This document shows, in pieces, positions 23,371-35,785 of a stretch of 64,000 nt of DNA. The stretch's first letter is position 1. Each line of letters opens with the position of its first letter. Both the position numbers and the translations under genes were made by a program. Below the pieces are notes generated by a model. It made no database searches, was not told the DNA's origin, and was given only the letters and a program-made list of their open reading frames with translations. This DNA comes from Siphlonurus alternatus (taxonomy: Eukaryota > Arthropoda > Insecta > Ephemeroptera > Siphlonuridae), in contig OX463780.1 of NCBI GenBank assembly GCA_949825025.1, forward strand, positions 26,378,118 to 26,442,117. Direction: 5' to 3'.

Positions 23371-26300
23371 GGTCCCGAAAGTGATGTTTAATAATATAGA
23401 ATATACAGCAGCAAGTATAATCTGCATGTATAAAATAGCCTATATATGTATAGCTTGTATTATTGTGTAGGATAACTATAAATAAGATGAACTTTTTTTT
23501 TTAACTTTTTATATATTATAGTGCAATCACAGTTATAGTCACAATAAAAACAATAATAAGTAATGTTCAATATTAAAATTAAATAAATAAATAAGTAAAT
23601 AAGCAATAAATAAATATATCTCAAAATTAAAGGTCTTCTGTTTCCTGCAAGTTTTGTTATATAATTAATTTAATTGTCTTTTATAGTTAGATAAATTAAT
23701 AATTTAAATAAATAAGAAATCCTCAGATCTAAAAAGGCAATTAATAAATTTAAAATTTTATTGAAATGAAAGAAAAATAAACTTATATTTTTTTTTTACA
23801 TTAATTTATTTGATGATTTCATAGATTTACACACATAATTAACTACAATCGTACTCATACAGCACTACATATATGATGGTGGTAAAGTTATTATAATCAC
23901 AGCACATCAAATTTCTTGCCAGCCTATAATAAATAGTAGCAGCAGCAGTAGCAGCAATTGATTGAAATCAGGGCATCACATACAAATTTCCACAAAGGAA
24001 AATAATAATTGAAATCTATGACGAGTAACAATCACTACATATATCTATAATTGTCAATTACATACTATCAACAGCAGATTTCTTACAAGTCTAACATCAA
24101 GTGAGGAGAAGATGCAGGAAAAGTAAGGGGAAAAAAGTTTTATCCCTTATATATTATACATAATGCATATGCATTAATTTGGCGAGAGAAATTGGGTTTC
24201 GTTTTTCTCCCCATTTTAAATGTTTTTTTATAGAGAAAAGTAGAGCCAAAACATAATTAATTTGCCTCTCTGTATCTTCTCCTCATTAAAGAATATACTT
24301 TTTTGATAGTTCAACTTTTAAAAAAACACTGCACATATATTTTATTATAAACATATTATAATAAAATCATAAAACTTCAAATCTAAATATTACATAGTGA
24401 CAAGCTCCAAGTTAAATGGTGACATTAACAAATTAATTAAGCTTATATTTTACAAATCCGATTAACAGCAAATGTAGCAAAGCATTGTTTGTCATTTTTT
24501 TATAGGAATTTCCAGGTATAAAACAATTAACAACATTTGCTGCTAGTCCATTTTGCCACGGCACCGTCAATGTAATTATGTGTAATTGCACATTGTTTTT
24601 GTGATGTTAACTCGGTTGAGCTGTAAAATCTAAAATGATTTTAAAGTGTAAAATAATAAAGTTGCACTTTGGCTTATAAAATGGTCATGTAAATTTAAGA
24701 ACTACATGAACTTTACCCCTGCCTTATTTGCAGGTTCTGCAGATCCAAGAGACATCTAGAGATCCTGATTTTCAATTTTTTAGGAGAGGTAAAGAGAGAC
24801 ACTATCCATCCTAAAGAAGTTTTAGTCCCTCGTGCTTTCATAGGCTGCATGGTAATGCCCACAAACAGAGTTGGGGTAAAGTCATTGCTGTCCAGAGTTG
24901 TAAATAAAATACATTGATAAAAGACTAACAGTTGGAAAATTGGAGAAATGAAATTAATTGTACTCGTCTCAAAGTAAATCTCTATAAGCATGCACATAAC
25001 AACATCTTGCTAAATTATTGAATAGCTATCATAATTCTACACAATTGATATAAACATAATAAATGTACATTACATTACATTAAAGTAGAGGCCTTTGGAT
25101 ACAAGAGATTACAACCATAACAATATAAATTAGCAATTTTAATTACTTTTCTGTTTTTGGTTATTCTTTCACGATAAAAAATTCTAAAAACAGAGTATGT
25201 AATAATTTGATCAAACAAAAAGCATAAAAAATCAGTTATCTTTTCATGATTTTTGCTTTTTGCATTGGCTGAGACAAACAGAAGGGTGCAAAATTTGAGC
25301 CCTTCTGACCTAATTTAATTGTTTATTTAATTAAATCCTTGCATACTTCATTCTATTATGGATACAACCTATGTTTGTAAGTTTATGTTTTAGTAAATTT
25401 AAAAATATAGCTATTACTAAAGTTCAAAGATTCTATACCGTATATAATAATAATATTGTGTGTACATGAACGGAAGAATAATTTAACTCTTTTGAATTTA
25501 TAACATACATTTTTTGTTTCACAGCATCATTGCACTAACACTCAACAATTTAAATTTATTTAGAGATATTAATATTAATTAACTCCTTTGACTAATTAGG
25601 AGTTATTTTCTCTACAATGTTATTCTGTAAGGGAGACATTTTTTAAACTGGCGGCAAGTTTGGTACAGAGAGGAGGCAGTGTTATTTTACATTTTACTTA
25701 TTATTAACATCAACACACTTATAATCTAAACTGGTGTTCACAAAAACTATGTTATGATACATTTGCTTCTCATTGGCTCATTAGCTTTTTATTTTATGCA
25801 ATTAACATTAGGCAGAATTAAGAAAATTCAATAATAAAAATTTATTCACATCTTATTTCGAAACTAAATTTTTCACATAAACTGAACCTTTCACAGTAAT
25901 AAAAAATTTTGTTCATTATTTTTCCAGAATTTTAGGAGCAATAATCTGGAATTATAACAAAGTTGTAACAAATTACGGTTTAATTTTGAAATTATATCAA
26001 ACCTTTTTTTGCTATTATTCTATTCAATATTTATAATAATTATTTTGCTTGAATCTTGGTCAAACTAAAGTCTTAATTTTATAACAAATCAGGCAATCAA
26101 CAAAAGTGTCCATAACTTAATATCCCCACACAGCATTTGATTGGTATCTTAATTTTTCATTAATTAGCTCCTTATTATTTGACAGAAAATTATAGCGGGT
26201 TATTAAGATATGATGCAACAAACATAATCTTTAAAATTATTACTTCATATGGAATATTTACGTTCTTTAATCTTTACAATATCCAACACCGAGTTTCAGT

Positions 26301-27950
26301 TTTGAAACCATCTTTAAATACAGTAAGCAATAAATTAAACAACTTTCATTTTACACACAGAGGTGCAAATACCACATTTGCATATTGTTAACAAAGGGGA
26401 AAAAAAAAAAAAAGGTTTTTGGTATAAATGAACACTAATATTTATAGATTTATGTACACCGGCCCACCGGGATTAAAATTTAAAGAATATTAAAATTTCA
26501 ATGAATGTTTAACTATATAAAATACGTTTTATATGTTATTCATTTTTATACCTATACATTTAACTAGCTTTGTAAAAAATATCTAAATATTATTATTTAT
26601 TTTTAAACAATAATGGACCAAAAATATTTTTAATCAGCCAGCTGACTAAAAATAAAATAAGTAAATTCAAAAATATTTGGCACCTACTGGTAGAAGCACC
26701 TTAATAAAAATACCAGCAAGACATGGAGAGACCAGGTCAGCTCTGTTTTGTACACAGGAACACATGAGGTAGGGCTATGGGAACACAGGTCACAAGGAGC
26801 TTGCCGCCAGACAGTATATTATGTGATAGCACCTCAGATTAACAAATTGGAATATTGTACAGTGAAACAGCAACATAAAAAAATCAAGTAAAAATAATAA
26901 GAGTATTAAAATAAAAAAAGTTACAGACAGGTTTCAGTTGTACAACTTAAATTATCATTACGAAGACACAACAGTACTGTTGGTCCCATAAAAAAAATAA
27001 TAATAAAAAATAAAAAAAATATTGTTATTTTTACTATTTTAAATTTAAATCACAAAAAGGACCATTTCACTGTAAGGACAGTTAAATCCTGTACTCCCAG
27101 AATTAAAGTTATTTTTTGGTTATTTTCGATTGTAGGTTAAAAAATGCAACAAGAAATAAAAACAGTTAGAAAAGCACAATTTGGATGCACTATCAACAAC
27201 TCACTGAACAAGTAACATAATGAAAAAGAAAAAGTTTTAAAAGTTAACAACCATTTTTTTCCTTAGCTGTACATACTGAATGCTGATGAAAATAATAAAA
27301 AGACAGGGCAATTTTTAATGTTGCAATGTTTCACTTTTAATACAATATTCTCAAGATATGAAATTTTACAACCTGAGGTGCATTATGTTGTCTAAGAAAA
27401 CAAATAAAAATATTGTACGATAATTAATTAAGGTAGAGTACGGACATACTTAACTAAATGTTAACCATTCACATTCAATTTAATTTTGATTTCTAATTCT
27501 TTTCCTAAATACAATTTTTCAATCAATTATTTCAATCACAATTATAATTTTATCACAATGCAGATCAAATTGGCAATTTTTTTTATGGGGGGAGGGGTAT
27601 CATCAATGTATAATTGCACAGAGTACATATATTATATTTAATGCACATAGCAACTACATATATTTGTAGCTGTATTAATAGCTACCTACCTTTATGATGC
27701 TGTTATATCAATAAATTAAAATAAATAAGTCATTAAATTTAATAAAAAAAAAAAAAAACATCTAAAACAAATGAATAAACACAACCAAACAAACTTCTAC
27801 GTAAACTATAAGAGTATTTAGTTACAATTGGTAAGTATTTCTTAGAATCTCAGTTTGGTGTCCATAAAACTTCCAAGCTGGGTAGTAATAAAACTAAAAT
27901 TAATTAACAATATATGTATATAACAAAATGCGTGTTTCATCAAACACACA

Positions 27951-27986
<36 letters not shown>

Positions 27987-28590
27987 AAAACAAAATATTA
28001 AAATGCTGAAAAAAATAATTATAAAACAAGAAAAACAATTTAAAAGGCAAAATAAACTGTACTGCCATTTTTGGTAACTTTTAAAACTTAATCTCAAAGC
28101 CTTCATTAAAATAATAAATTAAAACTTTTGATCATTGCACCATTGACATCAATAATATGTACAGTACTAATTGAAGAGAGTATCCAGTACAATTTCAAAA
28201 AGAGACGTAATAGAGAACGTCTTTTTGAAATTGATTCCTTAAACGAATCTGCTTTGAGTCACATTTTTCTGCAGCATTTTGTGAAATATGTCATACTTTG
28301 TTTATAATAATTCTGAGGGAGCTGAGATAGTCAATTTGTACAAGCAATAGTATTTGGAAATAAGGCAAGGTAACTTATAAATGACAAAATAATATTTTGT
28401 GGATTTAAGTTAGCCAATCAGGTAGGTACTAAATCAAAATTTTAGCTTACACTTTTTGGTTTAAAAATGAACTAATTACGTATATTATCAAAATAACTAT
28501 GATTGGCTAAAATGCACCAACATACACTTCATATATTAACTTTAATATTAAAAGTTAATTTATGTCAAATTATTTTAATTACAATTATTC
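23371..28590. other. Long gene-free AT-rich interval
   Basis: No exon, RNA gene or complete transposon could be supported in about 5.2 kb. The segment at about 24708-24745 (GAACTTTACCCCTGCCTTAT) resembles 5098-5115 and the complement of 53600-53625, so it is probably part of an old dispersed repeat. A- and T-runs at 26399-26413, 27747-27759 and 27952-27980 are simple repeats. Confidence 0.5.
28191..28232. repeat. Short imperfect hairpin
   Basis: AATTTCAAAAAGAGACGT pairs with ACGTCTTTTTGAAATT around a short loop, with one 2-base bulge. It is possibly a tiny MITE remnant. Confidence 0.5.
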
Positions 28591-28596
28591 TTCATT

Positions 28597-28602
28597 TTAT
28601 TT
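28597..28602 (-). promoter_or_regulatory. Candidate poly(A) signal of the MMD-like gene
   Basis: AATAAA on the minus strand about 72 bases after the stop codon of the MMD-like gene. Confidence 0.4.
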
Positions 28603-28673
28603 TGAGAGAATTATTCACTGGCTACGGTAACAACTGGGAGATTTGGCAGATAACAAGATTCCCAGACATGGCT

Positions 28674-31600
28674 TTAGGCGGTAACCGTGTCGGGAAAGAG
28701 GTGGTTCAAGATTGCAAAGTAGTGCACCCCCGCACCCATCACCACGAAGAGATGCCACATGGCGTGGGCACAGGGAATTCGACCATCCATCTTGAAAAAC
28801 ATCACCCCGAGAATGTAGAATATTCCACCCATCTTGAGCTCAGCCAAGCCGGGGAAGTCCTGAACAAGAAATACAAAATTATTAATATCAGAAAAAAAAG
28901 CATAAAACAATCACAATAAATGTAAGGTTTTTTAAATTTTATTTCTGGAGCTAGGTATTTCTTATACAGTACTATTTTTTGCTTTCGAACGATAAGAATT
29001 TGTTTATTTATTTTTTTACAAACTGTATTTCTGTCTCATTAAAATTGATTACAGTACTGTTTTAGTGGACAAATAAAATTCAATAAAAATTCAAATTAGA
29101 CAATAAATTATTGGTTCTAAATTTTGAACAATAATACTACAATACAACTCATGTATCATGCTTGCTTTACAGAACTTTCTAAAACACTACAACACTAGTG
29201 ATTCAAAAGTGGAGACAACTCACGCTGGAGACGATAGCCAGAGCTGGAGTGATGCCCATGATGAGATAGAAGGTGGTCTCGAGCCACTTGAAGCGCTCGT
29301 GGAAGATCTGCTGGTATAGAATGCCCATCGACGCAGCCAACCACACCATCCACCAAAGTTCCGCAGCCCAGCCTCCAGGGGACAGTGGTCGTAGCGTCAG
29401 CCACGGGAAGTATGAGGCCGCAATGAACACATATATCATTGCACGGTCACTGCGGTGTAGCACGTCTTTTAAGTGCCTGTGGGAACAAAACATAACTGTA
29501 GGTTATAATATATTCAGTAAACTTTTCATTTTATGAAGCCTGAAGGGACCCAAAACATAAATTCACAAAACATAAACTCACAAAATTGAAAGTATTAACT
29601 TTGAAAGGCCTATCTACAGTATATATACGTAGTTAACTGGGACCGACATATATATAAAAGATGGCATGTGATTGTACTGTGTTAATGGTATGTCTGAGCA
29701 GCAGTGTGCCTTTGGTAATATGTGGTTGGTTACCAATGGCGGAACTTGTTTTTCAACATTGTTCACAGTGCTCTCTGGGGCTCCTAATACCCAGTCTGCA
29801 CGCCAGACAGTTAAGTACCGTTTCTTAGCGGGGCACGTATGTTATTTGCACAACATTCCGCGGTCTTAATCACCCCAGCGGAGTATAGACAGCCGTAAGC
29901 TGCCTTCCTCCTACCAACTCTTTCATCTAGTAGCCAGTCACACCCATTCCAAGTCGCGAAAAGTCTGCCGTATTCGGGATTTGAACCGGGGACCTCTCGG
30001 ACGAGAGCCAAGTGTACTAACCACTACACCAAAGAGCAGTTAAAAAAAAAAATATGTGGTAATATGTGAGATTTCATTAAAACAATGAAATGAAGGCATT
30101 GATATTTTTTTCTTACCATTTAATAATTATGTTGAAAACTAGCTATCATAATTTGTGTTTTATGTATTATAAAATTCAATTTAATAGAAGAAAACTAGAA
30201 GATATGGTATTAAATTTTATTCAGACATGTCTAGCATGCAAGAGTTACATACCCATGTCCGTGACAGAAGAAAACTGAATGGAAGAAGGTTGAGACGGTG
30301 AAGAGGGAGACGAGGGCAGCTCCGTATATCAGCGCTGACCAATACTGAGGCCAGTTGGAGGCCCGACGCACCAACGCCAGGCACGCCCACATGCTGGGGG
30401 GTACCCACACCTGTGACACAACACAATAATCAACACAATATTTTATCCCTCATCTACCCCCCTTAATTCCCTACAAAATGGCTGAAAACGTCTAGGGGTT
30501 GTGCCCCAAAACACAATATTTTGTCCCCAAAAATAATGTATCCTAATTTCCTTCAAAATGGCTGAAAATATAGGGTCTATCTACAGTATGTGCCCTAGGC
30601 ATAGAAGGGCCATATTGGAGGGGAGAGGAAGGTTCAAGTAAAGCCCCTAGAGTAGAATTGAAATAAAATGTGACGCTCATAACTAAAAGACTACATTTGT
30701 ACAGGAGAAAGATAAGAACAACATTATAACAAATGCTCTCTGGGTGCGCATGATGTCAGAATATAAGCCCTATTTTGCTCGACACGCTTTTCGAGTGTTA
30801 CTGTAATTACTGGAACTCGTAAAAGGCAGATGGAGGAGGGATGTGATTTTCAATAAAAAATCATCATTTATATGACCAAAATAATGCACTTTCTAAGTAT
30901 TATCAGAGAATTTTCTGCTCTGCTGAATAATTTATTTTACAAAATATTTCAACAAAATATGGTACAAGTACAGTATTTATCAATGAGAGTATTTGAAGAC
31001 GTCAAAGCATAATATATGTACTATAACCTTGATAGCAGCAGAAAAATTATTTGTCAACTTACCCCATGTGTAATAACATTGGCAATGTGCTCAATTGGAG
31101 TAGGGTTATAGGGTCTATTTGGTGGTGCCTTCTCGTTCATCCATTGGCAACTAGAAAAATGAGCAAAACTGTAATGATACATCAAAAAGACATAATAATA
31201 CAATTTTATAAAACAAAATCAATATTGATGGTGCTTAGCAGAGTCTACCGCCATTGCTCAAACTGACTTCTGGCAAATGACACAAAGCTGCCAAAAAGAC
31301 AAAAAGAATGACAGTTTTTACTGCCAGGTGGCAAAAAGAACTAACAAAGACATCCAGTTACAATGTAGTTCAGTGTACATATAATGTATTAGGCACCTAA
31401 CAACAAGGTTGTCAGGTTTCCTTTTTAGTTCTTTTTGCCACCGGGTGCATGGTTAAAGTTGTTATTCATTTTAGTAGCTTCACATCATTTGCTAGAATAA
31501 GTCAGTTTGAGCAATCTTGGTAAACTATGTTAGTTAGAATTGTTGCAGCATCATTGATAAACAGTATACGGATCCAGAGGGGGGCCGCCCCCCCCCCCTC

Positions 31601-33110
31601 CCCCCGAAATTTTGGATTTAACATGGGCGATATATTATGCATTTCTCCCACTCCATTTTTTTTTAAACATTGGCATTATGAAGAGCGCACCCCCTTAAAT
31701 TTTTTTCTGCAAGGAGCGGATCCAGAAAAAAATGGGGGGGGGGCACTTTAAAAAGCCAGTGTTAAAAGAATTGGAGTGGGGGAAATGCCTATATTATTGC
31801 CCATGTTAAATCCGAAATTTCAAGCCCCCCCCCCCCTTGATCCGCGCCTCTATGAGACTCCCTCCCCTCTCCCCAAATGTTATTTATTTTATTTATTTAT
31901 CTCAAAGGAGCTGAGAGAAAGCAACATTAATTATTGTGACGATCGAGATCCTCAACTAATTTTCTGTTTTACAATATAATAATAGACCATAATTTTTGGA
32001 TCTGGGAAGAAAAAGAAGAATTATAAATTAAATTATAATTGTGCAATGGAACAATTTTGAGACTTGAAAAACATATATTTAATTTATATACAATATTACT
32101 GCAGCAGCTGCATTCATTGCTGATGTATTACGCAATATATTATTTGTGAAATAAATTACTATATGTACAGTATGTATAATAATATACATAATACAATATT
32201 GATATTCGACGGGCGTTAAAATATACATACCATATATTGCATAACACAGTTTAACTGTGTGTGGTATATAATTAAGGTCACATAAACATGACATAGAACT
32301 GTATTGAAAATATTTATTTAAATTGACTTATTAAAATAAGAAAGTACAGTATGCAAATAAGTATTGGTAAATAATTATTATGCAATATACAGTTGAACAG
32401 TATAAAATATCATATCTCTATCCTATCCTAATCATCCAGTCACCTAGCTTACTGCATGCTCTTATCCTTATAAATCGATCCAAAAACGGTTGTCGGGTAC
32501 CAAAAGGTGTATGGGCTCCGGCCTTTCCTAGCTGACCGCCCTCCGTCACGGTCTATACAAGTTCTACTCTTGAGTAGAAAAATTATTAGACAAAAGGAAA
32601 AATTATTTAAAATAATAATAATAAATAGAATGCATTGCATGTATGCACGTATTACATACACTACATGTGTGGTACACATTAAAAATCGTTATTAATTGCG
32701 CAACTTGATAGGTAAAACTCAATTTTGATTGTAAAGGAGAATGTGGACCCTAAAAAAAAATTAGCACTTCAGGTAGTACTGTATAAGGTAATGCAGCTGG
32801 ATATAAAAGGTGCAGGTAAACCTAATTTCCTGTGGTCCTTTGACATTACATTCATGTCTTTACTGTACATCATATAACAGCAGTACACAGTACATTTATG
32901 GTCCCACTTTAAGCATGCATGCCCACAGTATAATAAGGACATGACTAAAATCCCTGCATCAGGGATTTATAATACTGTGCAACTCTATAAGTCATATCAA
33001 AAATCATATTCTGTATTATTTATAACAATTGATTATAATACTCACCACTGCAAAGACTTCAAAGTATCTCTCCAAAAAGATGATAAGGAAGACATAATCA
33101 AGCTAGCCAT
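28674..33110 (-). CDS. MMD/PAQR10-11-like seven-transmembrane protein
   Basis: Member of the progestin/adipoQ receptor (hemolysin-III-related) family, closest to monocyte-to-macrophage differentiation factor; vertebrate members sit in Golgi or lysosomal membranes. Exons: 33110-33046, 31150-31063, 30410-30253, 29476-29224, 28859-28674. They join exactly in frame to 249 codons plus stop (human MMD 238). Conserved pieces in order: [18 protein letters not shown] (cytosolic N terminus into TM1), [15 protein letters not shown] with the conserved Ser and His, [17 protein letters not shown] with the conserved Asp, and [20 protein letters not shown] with the two conserved metal-site His residues. Start: ATG at 33108-33110; a second in-frame ATG follows at codon 6. 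Introns hold a retroposon (29725-30057) and foldback elements. Which MMD paralogue it corresponds to is not resolved. Confidence 0.93.
29725..30057. mobile_element. tRNA-like retroposon with 11-bp target duplications
   Basis: Flanked by GGTAATATGTG at 29714-29724 and 30058-30068. On the minus strand about 30037-29967 reads as a tRNA-derived head: A box TGGTGTAGTGG, an anticodon-arm-like segment with CTC (Glu type), and B box GGTTCAAATCCC (29977-29988). An A11 run lies at 30042-30052, at the tRNA end, which is the wrong end for a normal SINE tail, so the inserted transcript may have read on the plus strand. It is not a functional tRNA because the acceptor stem does not pair. Confidence 0.7.
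31250..31530. mobile_element. Foldback element in MMD intron 1
   Basis: Left arm CATTGCTCAAACTGACTT and GGTGGCAAAAAGAACTAA have reverse complements on the right (TTAGTTCTTTTTGCCACC and AAGTCAGTTTGAGCAATC). Non-coding. Confidence 0.75.
31565..31860. mobile_element. Hairpin MITE with GC-rich ends
   Basis: The left arm (CGAAATTTTGGATTTAACAT and onward) is the reverse complement of the right arm (ATGTTAAATCCGAAATTTCA). The ends are long G/C homopolymers next to GGATC, so the exact termini are unclear. The end sequence GAGGCGCGGATC resembles hAT-type MITEs. Confidence 0.7.
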
Positions 33111-33988
33111 GGCCTACTAAGGCGTTAATTTGCTGTAGGCTAGGCTAGAAAAACTTGTGTGGGTTTTTGATCTCCTCTATGGCTGCTTTTTAGAAGAGAG
33201 ACGACATTTCACCCCTTCTCACAACGATATTACTGGGCCAAATAGACTGCAGCTGTCACGAACATCTTCCTCTAAATGTAATAAGTGCCTGCCAACGAAA
33301 TACAGACTTAGCCATTGTTATCAAAACATTTCAATGTCATTTTTTTCCCCCCTATTACAAAGCTATTATGCTGTCTAAAAGCTAAGGGACGTTATGGTAA
33401 AGATAGATTCAAGGCAAAACATATGTTTTAGAGACCTTGAGTTTAATATAGAACTAAAAACTAGTATAATGTTAATTATTTATGATATCAAAACTTTTGC
33501 TTACCTCATAATTTGAGCCTAAGTATAAAACAAAAAAATTCAATAACTTTACAACCACATCTTCCTTGGACGACAATCAATCAGCTCATCAGCTGGTCCA
33601 GCAGCCGGACTTTCTCTCGACTTCCTCTCCTTTGCAACTCCTTTGCCGGCATTTGATTGGTTAAAAGATTGGTGTTCTGCTATTTCATTGGTTGAATGAT
33701 TTTAGCGCTAAGATTTATGATTCATTCAAGTAAAAAAATCAAGCCACTCCTTAATTATTCCTTCACCTTGACCAACATTTGTTAGCAGCATACAACATAA
33801 TATATGTAATTATATGTTTGTACAGGCTATAAAGGGAAAACTTAGATACATATATAGTAAAATTTAAATCAGACTATTTTTGTATTTATATTTTTTATTA
33901 TGTTCATAAAAGAATCAAAATAGGAGTATAGATATATAATATATATAGCTTCTCAGTTTTTCAGAGCTTCACAAAAGGTCTAGGGACG
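33111..33988. other. Upstream region of the MMD-like gene
   Basis: No coding exon seen. It should contain the MMD promoter; no TATA box stands out at a convincing distance from the ATG. Confidence 0.4.
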
Positions 33989-34162
33989 TTAAGGGTAAGG
34001 TAACGCCACTAATGTTAAAAAAAATCCCTCACACAAAAATTATGAAAATAATTTAAAATGTTCTCCTCTACACCCCCTATCAGTAGCTAAAATATCAGGT
34101 ATACAAATACGATCTAGTTTTTGAGTTATGAATTTTTAAAGTTGACTATATATATACTTTAA

Positions 34163-34572
34163 GGGCATTGGGTGTAGCACCGGTAGTTGGCAACACTGAC
34201 GTATCTTCACCATGTTAATTTTTGATCATTGCTCCTCGGAGTAATTTTTATGCTAGAGCTAAGCTGATTGCTGTAGTATCAAGATAATTAGTAGCCCAAG
34301 TGCACAATTTGGCTAAATAAAGCCTGATTTAAAGAAAAGTATTTTTAGTAATTTTTTAAATTTGCATGCATTTTTCTAAAATATATAAAAAACTACTTTT
34401 CTTTAAATCAGGCTTTATTTAGCCAAATTGTGCACTTGGGCTACTAATTATCTTGATACTACAGCAATCAGCTTATAGCTCTAGCATAAAAATTACTCCG
34501 AGGAGCAAGGATCTAAAATTAACATGGTGAAGATACGTCAGTGTTGCCAACTACCGGTGCTACACCCAACCC
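34163..34572. mobile_element. Inner palindromic element (second level)
   Basis: Near-perfect inverted repeat of about 200-bp arms: TGTAGCACCGGTAGTTGGCA pairs with TGCCAACTACCGGTGCTACA. It lies inside the TTAA-flanked element at 33993-34923. Confidence 0.88.
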
Positions 34573-34573
34573 T

Positions 34574-34710
34574 AGTCGAAAAGTAAGAGTGCTAAGTGAT
34601 AATTTGAGCAGTAGTTAAGTAGTTGACTACTTGTTTTTAAGTAGTCAACTACTTGTTTTAAGTAGTTGACTACTGCTCAAATTATCACTTAGCACTTTAT
34701 TTTTCGACTA
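34574..34710. mobile_element. Innermost palindrome (third level)
   Basis: AGTCGAAAAGTAAGAGTGCT at the left pairs with AGCACTTTATTTTTCGACT at the right; the core is made of repeated AGTAGTTGACTACTTG units. It directly abuts the second-level element. Confidence 0.85.
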
Positions 34711-34927
34711 CGGAATGCCCTGCTTAACATGGAGAATAAATGAAACTTCCATGTTAAATTAGTCAACTTTAAAAATTCATAACTCAAAAACTAGGTCGTA
34801 TTTGTATACCTGATATTTTAGCTATACTGATAGGGGGTGAAGAGGAGAACATTTTAAATTTTTTTCAGAATTTTTGTGTGAGGGATTTTTTTTAACATTG
34901 GTGGCGTTAATACCTTTATACCCTTAA

Positions 34928-35780
34928 GTGCCACTGTCTTTCATAAGCAATTAATACAGGCACAACAGTGCATGGCGTTTTAAGGTTTTAAATTCATCCC
35001 CAGAACTCACGAAGCTCAATTAATCCTGTTTTGTTTGTTTTTTGTCAAATTTACAAGCATTGCAATCTCTGCATGATCGTCTCTTACATTGTATTATACA
35101 TTATACTGAATTGTACTTTTAAATTTATACATATACTTTAAAATTATTACTTACAAAATGTATTTATTTAGCACAGTACCGTGATAGTATTTGATTGTAT
35201 AAATAAGAAACTCAGATCATTATGTGTTTAGATTTTTTTATTACAATATATTATTATTTTAACATTTATAGGTAATTTTTTTTTAGAAGAACAGTCAAAT
35301 AATATAATTTATATCATACTAAAATTTAATGAACAATGAATTTAAAAAAAAATTAAAAAATAAGCAGCTGATAATTTTAAGAATTGTAAGATATTGGTAC
35401 TATATAACATATATATTTATGCTTTATTTTTAATTTCAATCAAGTTCCAAGCAGTCTTTACAGGGCTTTCCATCCACTGCACCCCTTAATTATATCATGT
35501 GTAAAAAGTACAGTATATATTATATAATTAGAGGTGATAATTTTAATTTAAAAACAAAAATTATACTACTGATTTTAAATCCTTAATTATTTAAAAATCT
35601 AAATATTAAAAAAAAAAAAATCTATAATTTAAACCAAAACAGTTGAGAATTTTTTTACATTTTTTTTTCTATGCTATTTTTCTTATTAACATTATCAATG
35701 ATATATATTATACAGATGATGGAATGACATTTTGGCAGTTTCTCCAGGTCTATGTTTAGGTACGAGGAAGTAGCAAATAG
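34928..35780. other. AT-rich spacer downstream of FIBP
   Basis: No exon or element seen. This contains the expected 3' UTR and poly(A) region of FIBP, without a clearly placed AATAAA just after the stop. Confidence 0.4.
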
Positions 35781-35785
35781 GCAGT

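Larger units (their letters stand above)
33993..34923. mobile_element. TTAA-flanked foldback element containing two nested hairpins
   Basis: The outer arms (GGGTAAGGTAACGCC... at 33993-34150; the complement at about 34755-34923) are flanked by TTAA on both sides (33989-33992, 34924-34927). It is the same family as 59628-59974. Nested inside are a second palindrome at 34163-34572 (GGGCATTGGGTGTAGCACCG ends, also preceded by TTAA) and a third at 34574-34710. TTAA targeting recalls piggyBac-type transposons, but the termini read GGG...CCC rather than the usual CCC...GGG. Confidence 0.9.

Noticed and set aside
24713..24997. 94-codon minus-strand ORF
   Set aside because: No homology or splice context; it overlaps what looks like an old dispersed repeat.
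28503..28919. 138-codon plus-strand ORF
   Set aside because: It is the antisense shadow of the last MMD exon.
29967..30037. Functional tRNA-Glu gene
   Set aside because: A and B boxes and an anticodon-like CTC are present, but the acceptor stem does not pair and the segment is within a retroposon with target duplications.
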